The position numbers were made by a program, and so were the translations under genes. Below are positions 1 to 64,000 of a stretch of DNA of 64,000 nucleotides, piece after piece. The stretch is from Apostichopus japonicus (Eukaryota; Echinodermata; Holothuroidea; Aspidochirotida; Stichopodidae), in NCBI RefSeq assembly GCF_037975245.1, contig NC_092568.1:32708501-32772500 (forward strand), given 5' to 3'. The notes below the pieces were generated by a model that was not told the DNA's origin, ran no database searches, and saw nothing but the letters and a program-made list of their open reading frames with translations. The number at the start of each line of letters is the position of its first letter. Position 1 is the first letter of the stretch.

Positions 1-891
1 GAGACAGCAGAAAGAAGATTGGGAAACTTGTAAAGAGGGCGACGATAGAGTGACCAATAAGTATGATTGCGATATTTGTTGTTATAGTGGTTAACTGCCA
101 GGATCAGCTATGTAATTGAATAAACAAGTCTGATGCTACTAACCCTTGTGTGGAGATCATTCTACAGAGACATAATATGTCATTGCGAGATTAAATGAAT
201 TGAATCCAAGTAATGGCAAGCACGGTTACAAATAAAGGCATTGGCGGCCCAAATATTTCCAGAAATAGAAAGGCACGATAGGTTTGTCTTATGTTGGTCA
301 TTGATGATACAACAGAATTCTCTTGTTTCGTGATTCTGTTTTACTGTGTAGATTTTGCAGGCGATGCGTTTTATGCATTATATGAAAGCTTGATAACATC
401 AGCTTATGACATGACAAACATTTACCAACCATGCCTTTAGTGCTATTAAAGTCATGATATTCTCCAGTTCTACTGCTGGCAGGTATTACCCTGTGATCAC
501 AGTGGGGGGGGGGGGGGGTTAATTTCTTCTTCCAACACTGACAGTCTTTCAGAAGGGAAGAGTACATTCTTGGTTGAGATATGCAGTACATGAGTAGAAA
601 ATGGTTCACTAGCCTTTGTCTGAGATCATGTGTAGTATCTATTTGCTATTGGTGCAATAGTTTCATAAACACCCCTAAGACACCAATACCTACTTGATTT
701 AGGACATCGATATGAGTGTTCAGGTGTTCATAACGGATCATATGCTTAGAACTAGAAAAGAAAAATGACTTGTACTCAGATAATGAAAGTCTCCAACAAG
801 GGGGGAAACTCCCTTCATCATATGACCGGATTCATTCTTTGCAGTTTGATCAGGAAATCCTGGAGAGCACAGAACTCTGAAGAAGTAGAGG

Positions 892-970
892 CCTTTGTTT
901 ATTATGAGTATGGTCCTTTGTTTATTATGAGTAGGGTCCTTTGTTTATTATGAGTATGGTCCTTTGTTTA
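892..970. repeat. 23-bp tandem repeat, about 3.4 copies
   Basis: Three full units starting at 892, 915 and 938 plus a partial fourth. Units begin cctttgtttattatgag and differ by one base. Seen directly. Confidence 0.95.
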
Positions 971-2385
971 ATTTTAATAGTCATTTACAATATCAATGAG
1001 TTATAGATGAGTCTCATGAAAGAAAGAGGAGGGTTATATATTGATTTTGACAGCAACTTGTGTCAGACTCTTATTAAAGTCATATTGATCCATAGGAGCA
1101 ATGACCATTTATATTGCAGGATTTGAGACTTGAAAGTGTCTGCACATTGTTAATACTGCTGTTAATACTTGTATGCATTCTCAGGTTTAAACCGATTCAA
1201 AACACTGATTCTGCTAAACGGTCACTTAAATCTCTGTGCATTTCCGATTTGTTTTTATCTCTGCCCTGCCAATCAATTCATTGCTTGATATATTACAGAC
1301 TGGCATTAGTTCTGCAATTATTTGAGGCTTAGCGACACATTTTGCTGTGAATGCCGAGTGTGCTACAGCTCATAATTTTAGCTTTTCTGTACAACAACTA
1401 TTTGTGAACTGCATGGGAAGTAGTGCTGTGTTTTGGTTTCATTTACAATACACTTTCCTCTCCTTTCTTTTTTTTTATCTCTTATTCTTTTGAAGTTGTT
1501 GAGATAGAATCCCTCGAACTCCTGTGTGTACAGTTCTTCCAGAACTATGCTGGTGCAGAATGAAGAACAGTCTTTAGTTGTGATAGGTCTTCCAAAAAAC
1601 ACTCAAAATGTGCTCCTGTCAGCAGTGCATACGTTTGTGAAGTGGTCTGGCTGTGTGACACTTTCCAGGGAAAATGAATCTTATTTGTCTGTTGTATATT
1701 AGATTGAAACTGCCACTTCATTAAGTTGAGTCATAGACTTAACAATTTCATCTCTGAGATTTTAAACATCTGAAAATTTTATCACTCCTTCCCAGTATAC
1801 CTACTTCATATTATACCGTACAAGCCGAAAGAAAACCAACCAGGTAGAAATATCATATCCCTAATCTAACATACGCATAACCTCAATAATCTTGGTGGTA
1901 TGGTAAACAACGCGTAACCAGATTTCAAGGGGCTTTCTTGGCGATATGTTAGTCGGAATACGCTTGGCTGATATTATTGCTTTGGTCCAGACAGTCAGAT
2001 ATTTTGCATGACATAAATCTGTTAATGATAACTCAAAGGCTTGTTTTTTTTTATTCTGATGTACTTTCTAAGAGTTTGAAATGGTACTTCTACATTTGGG
2101 ATTGTACAAACAATAAAAGCCTGATGGTAAACTTCAATTCATCCTTTTCAAAGTTTTTCTGTGAATGTGTTTATTAATGTGTTATGTACCCCCCCCCCTT
2201 CCCCACAAGTAAGGTTGGCCAAATTATTGTGAAGTTTGGGTAAGAGTTGATGAAATTCAAGGTTGTTTTGTCTATTGAAAAACAACTTTTTGAGCTGATT
2301 TGATGGTTTTCAATCCTTAAGTCCTATTAAAAGTTGGCATGTAAGTTTGAATACCAACTCTTGAGGATGATCTCTTATTAACGAG

Positions 2386-2440
2386 ATATATATATATATA
2401 CACACAGATATACAGATACACATAGATATACATATATATA
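2386..2440. repeat. AT/CA-rich microsatellite
   Basis: Run of alternating at with interspersed cacaga/tacaga steps. Confidence 0.85.
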
Positions 2441-2595
2441 TTTTCATTTGCCTTTTACTTCCTTTCATGTTTGATCTGTAGAGTAAGGCAACTATGTCAC
2501 CATAACAGAACTAGTATTGTAAGATACAGGTGACAAACACCTACAGTGGAATTATGACCTTCCTTACCGGTTTCGGACCTCTGGACATACAATCA

Positions 2596-2700
2596 GTGTC
2601 CATAGCATAGTGGTTAGGGTGTCTGCTTATAAGAGGCCAGGGTTCGTATCCCAGTGGAGGCTGGAAGTTTTTTCACTGTTCTGGATTTTCCAACTCACTA
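2596..2700 (+). mobile_element. tRNA-derived SINE head (fragment)
   Basis: A perfect RNA polymerase III A-box match, tagcatagtgg (2603-2613), is followed at normal spacing by a near-consensus B box, ggttcgtatcc (2641-2651, one mismatch). The acceptor stem pairs poorly, so this is not a functional tRNA gene. It is followed by about 40 bases of non-tRNA body and lies between AT microsatellites. Confidence 0.6.
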
Positions 2701-2711
2701 CAATTTCAATT

Positions 2712-2802
2712 ATATATCTATATATATATATGGAAGTAAATGACAAAGGCAAATGAATATATATATATATGTATATCTATATATATATATTTATTATATA
2801 AA
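2712..2802. repeat. AT microsatellite
   Basis: Interrupted (AT)n, adjacent to the stem-loop at 2813. Confidence 0.9.
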
Positions 2803-2812
2803 AAATTCAGTG

Positions 2813-2886
2813 ATCATTGTTTACCATGCCCCTAGACAATTAAGACTATCCTCTTTTCAATTGTCTGGGGCATGGTAAGCAATGAT
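2813..2886 (+). ncRNA. 74-nt stem-loop, pre-miRNA-like (candidate)
   Basis: Arms 2813-2841 and 2859-2886 pair over 28 base pairs with a single G-U pair and a single bulged U, leaving a 17-nt loop. Pairing stops sharply at the base. Size and pairing are like an animal pre-miRNA, but it could equally be a small foldback element. I do not recognise either arm as a known miRNA. Confidence 0.35.
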
Positions 2887-3229
2887 AACAGGAAGCTATT
2901 ACAAAATAATCACTCAACAGAATAACTCAAATACAGAGGAGGTTTAATCAATACCTTTTTTTTATTATTATTGCAGAGTTTTTGCATTTGAAAGCTGACG
3001 TCAGACTTTTATTTTTGTATCTTAATGTTCACTCCTGTAAGGTAGTTAGACTATAACAGACATCACACTCAAATCTTATATACACATACATACATACTTG
3101 GATCATTTCACAACGGGATGCACACACCTGAACAATCACGCAATTGGTTAATTATAAGCTTAATATCAGCAGTTAAATTGCACAACATTCTGAGCAGCCT
3201 GTGCTTGAATAATTTGTTTTGCTTGCCGC

Positions 3230-3515
3230 TTGCTTCGAGTCGTACATATACCTGTATCTATATACGAGAACAAAAATAGTTCGGAAGCAAATTTAGTCGA
3301 GAAATATGCTCAACACTTGAGGCACCATAAACGTAAAATGTTATAGTGAACATATTTTACACATCATCTCCTAAACATAAGAAGCGATAAGGGAAATAAA
3401 TGGAAAGATAATCTTTGTCATTATGTACAGGTAAATTTGGTAGGAGAAAAAAAGGGTTTCCTGTAGGCTGTGCATGACTGCATTTAGAAATAATAACATC
3501 CTGGTGGCAGGACAG
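3230..3515. repeat. Dispersed repeat family A, copy 1
   Basis: Diverged direct copy of 7310-7555. Shared landmarks are gaacatattt, cctaaacata/tctaaacata and aaatttggtaggagaaaa, followed by a shared gactgcattta. No coding capacity seen. Confidence 0.65.
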
Positions 3516-4255
3516 GTGAAGATACCTCTGTCTTAGAAATAGAAGCTAGGAGACTCATGAATGTTAACACTAGTCACTAGTTAACACTAATGAGTCATTA
3601 ATGTTAACACTAGTCCTCTATAAGAGGCTCTTACACAGTCTACCTTATATTTGGGACTCAAAATGATAGAAGGTAAAGTAAACGATAGCCAGTTGGCTTT
3701 GTGATTCCTTGCCAGATAATTTTGCTCAGAATTCTACATTTCTGACTTATGTAGAGCAAGTGAGTTAAATTTGTCCCAGAATTAAGTGAAGACCAGAATG
3801 GATCAGAGATGTCTGATATTTGTAGCACTTACTTGTGGGCATCAACCAATTAATTCACTGGTAAGGATTTTACACAGTATAGAATTTTTACTCCAGAATG
3901 TTTCAATATCCAGATAGAAGTCTTCCTAGGTGACATATAGACACATATATTCCTGTACTAAATACGACAGCTCCACATACCCAGTATGAAGTTACTCCAC
4001 CATGAACTCTTTGAGTTATGGTGTTTGCAAGCAAGTGTCACATACACATGCCATCCGGCAATAAAATGCAAGCTGACACTTACATTGTTTCTAACAAGCT
4101 GTTAAATTAAGTGATTTACTTTACATCAATCAAAAGTTTAATTTTTTAGCAACGTCATTGAATAGATTCTCTCTACTCCTCAAGGCTACAAGTGAGCCGA
4201 TTCATATACTGATATACAATGATATTGTATCAAAGTATGCTAAACCAATTACATT

Positions 4256-4600
<345 letters not shown>

Positions 4601-7309
4601 TTATGTACATATATCATTTAACAATATAATTGTAAATCATCAGTATCAACAACACTGTTATTGCACACACCACCAATTCTATTAGTAATACACGCATGTA
4701 GTACATAATACTGTTCCTTTATTTTGTCTTTTACTATGGCACAGCAATATTGTGTAGTGCAGTATTGACTAGTGGGTTCTCTCCATTCACACATTGATCA
4801 TAAACAAAACATTATATTATAATATCAAACAATGGAAGAGAATTATTATACCAGGGCATTGGAGCTTTGCAATAAAGCAACACTTACAAAATAAAGCCAC
4901 AGAAGAAAGACCAGCAATTTAATTGGCATAACAATGAAGGCACTCAAAAAAATATGTGGGTGCAGCAACTAGTAATTTACCAGCCATGGATAAACTAAAG
5001 ATAAAAATATCACCCTATTGAACTCCACCATTTAACCACATCCTATGTAATGTTTTGATAACCAAAAACCTCAAATCCACAGAGATATTTGCCTCCCACT
5101 GTGTAAACTTTAAATATTTCAACCATTTCTAACTGATTCTGTGAGCAAATATCCAAAGTCTTCTATCGATATGAAGAAGCAAATTGAAGCGATGCCAGGC
5201 GACTTCCTTCCAATGAGACTCGCAGTATTCAGCAGGATGTGGGACATGTCAAATATTTGTATTCTTCGACTTCAAGAGTTGAAAGTATGGATCTAGAGGG
5301 GGCAATACAGCTGATTTAAAGGCATGTTAGAAATCATCTTGGCTGTGCATTGATATGGCAGTGCACCACAATTTTTTTCCAGCTTTCACAAGGACACCAA
5401 AACATTGTTTTGTTTTTACAGTTAAAGAAAAGTTTGGGAAAACACATAGAAATATGACAGCAACAGAAAAACGATTCATAAGAATGTTCGCAAATCCACA
5501 TTTCTACATGTTACCCACAGCTGCTTAAAACCTGTAATCTGGTGAAATTCTTGCCGGAGTTTAAGACAATGTTTAAAGGTATGCTGTATTGGCCCAAAAT
5601 ATGCTAGATATTCAAATATGGTCACCCGTGTTCAAAATTCTTAAACTGTATTTATTACAACCTTCAAGGAAATTTTCCTCACTGGGACATTCACTCATCT
5701 TGTGTGTTCCTTAAAAATGTCTGAGAACAATTTGGAGAGTAAAGACCTCCAGGAAAGTACTTTTTTGAAAACTTCTAGCAATTTTGGCATGCTATAATTT
5801 GGGGTCTATACTGACTACCTTTAAGCAGGGGTCCTGTCACAGTTAATGAGAGCCCTGTCTTCAACTGGATCATTTTTTTTTGCTCTTTCAATATCAAGTT
5901 TTGGTTACAATTAGCCCTGCAGTTATATATATGTTTAATCAAAACGTGTAGTTTGACTAATTTTTTGTTTTGTTTTAGCAATGCAAACCATAAAAAGTCA
6001 AACTAAATAAATTTACAATAAATAAACAAATGTTAGGTTGAAGAAATCCAAAAGATCTTTTACTTAAGAGAATAATTTCACTCTTAAATTCCTATCAGAT
6101 CAAATCCTGTAATTTTTGCTACAAATCTGTTCAATGGCATTTGAAACATTAATACAGATGCACATTTCTAACTGTTATTTTCACGTTTCAAAAAACACAA
6201 CCAAACTGTGATGCAGTTTTCAAGTCATTTATTTAGCAAGTAGAGGCTCTTTCAGTGCAAGAAATTAAGTACCCCCACCCCCCCCCCAATTCCTGTATTA
6301 TATATCCTTACTCCATGTTTATGAATATTTATACTGTGTAGAGACCAGACTTCCCTTTTCTCAGACAACCAATACAAATCTATGATATGAATATTTTTTT
6401 TGTAATGTTAATATTTAACTAAATCGACACGTTCCAGCCCACGAGATAAATATTTTTTAGTTGGTTACACCAGAGTGTTTTCCATTCCCAGTTTTTGTTT
6501 GTTCTATAGTTTTGTATGCTATAGTAGTCAATGTGTGAGGAAAGGGGCTGCTCAATGATTCCACTACAATGTGGTTTGCAAGCATTTTGCCACTTGTTTT
6601 TCTTTTATTTCAGTGCTAGCATTGTTGGTTTGAACGTAGCAATGTTGTTGACCCCCGTTATATTTCAAGCAAATAAAGCACACAGAAATATGCAAGGAGT
6701 TTTTTGTTAGTGGTTTTCCACTGACAAACTGGATTTTGGCATTTTTAACCAAAGAAACTGCACTCAAACATTTCAAGGGATTGCTAAATTCATACTAAAG
6801 AAAACTTCTGTTTGAACAAAGATGATAGTATATAATAGTTTTCAAAGTTGGCCTAACACCTACACTACTTTGGTTTCAGTCAAATTGTTCAAAACTTACA
6901 CAGAATTTCTATGACTATGTGATATCGATGCGGTTTATCTATTATTCACCAGCTCATTACTCACAACTGTCACACAGTGACACGACCTCCAGATTAGCAC
7001 TTCCATCATCAAATTATGTTCCTTTTGTTGTGGTTAGTTTTTGTTTTGCAAGATTGTCATTCCTTTCCACTAGATGCAGGTAGCATGAGAAAGAATGTAG
7101 GATAATACCAAAGTAACTGATAGAAAGGGATTGTGGGCCACTTCAAGACAAGATTTGGTAATTGTCCCTGATAAACCTACTGAATGCAATCCTCTGTACT
7201 AGATCCCAGTCTTTAGGGAAACCTTATGTGACAACCAAACAGAAATACTTCTCGCACAGTCTTCTCTACCGGCATAAAGTTAATACTTTATGGAAAAGAA
7301 AGTGTTGTC

Positions 7310-7555
7310 TTATAAATGTATCTATATACCAGCACAAAAACTGGTTCTCAAACACAAAGGTCCAGGAAATATGCTCTTCACTTGTAATACCAGGAACAAC
7401 AATTTTTTTATGATAGAGAACATATTTTGAACATTACTTCTAAACATATGAAGAGATAGGCCAAATACAACAGAAAACCTACTGTAGTTATGTATAGTTA
7501 AATTTGGTAGGAGAAAAATTGCCTGTGTGTCTGTGCAAGACTGCATTTAACATAC
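7310..7555. repeat. Dispersed repeat family A, copy 2
   Basis: Diverged direct copy of 3230-3515, with the same ordered landmarks. Termini not resolved. Confidence 0.65.
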
Positions 7556-9071
7556 ATGGTATGTTCTTTACTATATACCAGCCTTTTGGTAAACCTTAAT
7601 TGATACTGAAAAAAAAGAGAAAAAAAGAGCAACTTCTCAGTCTTCTCCACGGGCACATAGTTACTTAGTGTAAAGTGTTGAATTACATATAGTTACTGAG
7701 TGTAAAGTATTGACTTTCTGCTATTATTAGCCAGCCAGCCAGAATCTGTAATTTTAACGATACCTTTGGATTTACGACCATTCTCAATTCTGTAATACGA
7801 CCCTTGCAGATAGTTGAGCATAGCTATACGGAGGTCACTTTACAACCGGGAATTATTTAATACCCAGTATCATATCGCAATATGCTCTGCAAATACGGTC
7901 AAACTGAGATGCAAGTCCAAAGATGTATGGACGCTTTTCTACACAGACACCGTAGTAATTCATAGGTGACAAACTTCTGAGCCTTAAAATGCTACTGAAA
8001 ATGTGAACACTGAATTATTTCCCTGTACACCACTGCAGAGAACACAGTACATATGTCCTGTTATAACTTAAAGGCATGGAAGACTCGCCCAAAACCGCGT
8101 GCAGCCATCTGAAAAAGTTAACTTTCTGTTGCTTGCAAGTGACGTTTTGTTCGTGTCGCTACAAAATGCAGACAGTAATGAATCTTGATACCTTGTTATC
8201 TTTAGCTGGACCTGAGATTTCCATCGCTGTATCGTTTATACACTGTGCCGTGGGTATTGACCGCAGCTGTATGTACTGACTGTACACTAGTGCCTAATTA
8301 CCGACGGTAGCAAGCTGTGTGTGTATTTTCTGGCATCGATGGTGGTGTCTAACGCTTCTGTTACACCTCATTCGAAACTAGGTCAGATTACCAGCATTAG
8401 ACGTTTCTTTTTGTGCCGGTCTTCACACCCTTTAATATAAAGCTTTAGATTAAATTAGACATCAGATGTTCAGATGAAGGAATTGCTGACATAATCATGA
8501 ACACTACTACTACATGACACTCTGACACCAGCAGTAGACATTCTCAGCTCGTACGTAATACAATCGATACACTTAGCTACTGGTGATGCATGTACCTCTT
8601 CCAAAGTATGTCAGTGTATAGCTGATTAATAACAATGTGCATGGAGCCTGTCAAAAGGATCATAGAAAGAAACAGATGCTAACTTGAATTGAAGCCAAAT
8701 GTTGTCCAATTTCTGAGGTCTTTTCGAATAACTACGTCCAATTGTTTTGCAGACTATGATAAACTGACAGAATAAAGGTAACTACCGGATGCATTAACAG
8801 ATCCTGGTGGTAACTGTGAGGTAACTGTGTTTAGGTTAACTCATTAGTACTAGTTAGGGGTAAAAGTGTGAATGGAGGAAAAGAGGCGTCGAAACGTGAA
8901 GCTGTTTCTTTTCGACAGAAAAGATATGTGAACCATCCAGCAAAGACACAAGAAATGAACAGTAGTTGTACCCACCCTAATGACTCAGGTTATCATTTGG
9001 GGATCAATGCAGTATGTAATGTTCTCTTCTGAAAGAGTCATGTGTACAACTCAGTGGACCTTATACAAACA

Positions 9072-9446
9072 TTTATTGCTTCTTTGGCATTGTCTGGCAC
9101 ATAAATGATCTTGCGTATCATTTTGATAGATATTACAATAGAAGATCGACCACGATGCTATGATACCACTTATATAGCAGTGAAGTCAAAGTTTCCATAT
9201 TAATGCCCTTGTGGGCTTCTCCCACATTCGTGGTCACATAAGCGGCATAAAAATAACTGCCTGATTATTATTCTTAAATTATTATTAAGTCCACTTAAAC
9301 TGGCGATGAGTCCCTCTATACTCTCAATATCTCAGAAGAAATATAGCATAAGCATGCGACCGCATGGCACCAAGGTATCTATAATACAGGACAGTGCAAT
9401 GAGTATTTACATCAACGAGACCGCGGTTTTGGAAAAAATAGATTTT
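9072..9446 (-). other. Putative 3' UTR with candidate poly(A) signal
   Basis: The first AATAAA on the minus strand after the stop lies at 9077-9072, 370 bases downstream. The interval includes an antisense SINE tail fragment (9201-9262). The true cleavage site cannot be seen from sequence alone. Confidence 0.4.
9201..9262 (+). mobile_element. SINE tail fragment
   Basis: Shares cccttgtgggcttctcccac and the following gtggt...taagcg pattern with the 3' body of the SINE at 49081-49372. It has no tRNA head, so it is a 5'-truncated copy lying in the putative 3' UTR in antisense orientation. Confidence 0.6.
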
Positions 9447-63718
<54,272 letters not shown>

Positions 63719-64000
63719 CTGGCAAACAGAGTGAAAGAGAACCACAACTTGAGCTTAGTGCTAATCATTTTATTTTAGTTACATACATCTTTAGTTATAT
63801 ATTTTAGTTACATTTATTTTAGTTACATCCTGCCAATATATATACTGTCTACAGTTTATGGATGAAAATCTCTAGTTTTCGGTGTACATAGTTGAGACAT
63901 GTTGCATTAACATGTTATACAAATGCTGCATGAACACAGGAGAAGGAAAGAGTACAGCATTTAAGGTCTACATTGTTCAGACCAACCATGTTCTATCATT

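Noticed and set aside
3-53. Possible last coding exon of a plus-strand neighbour (17 codons to TGA, AATAAA at 119-124)
   Set aside because: Too short to recognise; two frames are open here and no splice site is in view.
2596-2670. Possible tRNA gene
   Set aside because: A and B boxes are present, but the acceptor and T stems pair poorly and a SINE-like body follows.

Overview
The window is AT-rich eukaryotic DNA carrying one large, intron-rich protein-coding gene on the minus strand. Thirty-two coding exons between 63718 and 9447 join in a single reading frame of 4905 nt (1634 codons plus stop). All 31 introns have GT-AG ends, and intron phase is consistent at every junction. The protein is a WD40 scaffold of the MAPKBP1/WDR62 family (JNK-pathway scaffold and spindle-pole or cilium-associated proteins in vertebrates). 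Only the short 5' start exon appears to be missing, beyond base 63718. Intron style, low GC, tRNA-derived SINE heads, hAT elements and a CR1/L2-like LINE fragment suggest a marine invertebrate, most likely a deuterostome such as an echinoderm. The species assignment is inference from style, not proof.

Layout. 1-9071: no gene that I can support. It holds AT microsatellites, a 23-bp tandem repeat, a tRNA-type SINE head, a strong 74-nt stem-loop (2813-2886) and two copies of a dispersed repeat. 9072-9446: putative 3' UTR with a candidate poly(A) signal. 9447-31140: exons for the C-terminal half (acidic and serine-rich linker, basic/Ser region, C-terminal helices), with introns holding a 64-bp minisatellite (10894-11855), a complete hAT-type MITE (15842-16208) and a LINE 3' end that abuts exon W26. 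31906-48849: WD40-coding exons, with a complete 870-bp hAT-like TIR element (36154-37023) and a 13-bp minisatellite (38632-39230). 48850-62646: a 13.8-kb intron that collects most of the transposon-derived DNA (SINE, a decayed hAT transposase copy with intact ends and target-site duplication, tandem arrays). 62647-63718: the two most N-terminal exons in view.

The most unusual signal is recurrent. In three separate exons (W12, W24, W30) the 3' end of the exon together with its 5' splice site has been copied a short distance into the following intron, leaving decoy donors. Two further items deserve follow-up: the pre-miRNA-like hairpin at 2813-2886, and exon W26, whose 3' splice site lacks a pyrimidine tract because a LINE tail lies directly against it. 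I found no prokaryote-like system, CRISPR array or viral gene.
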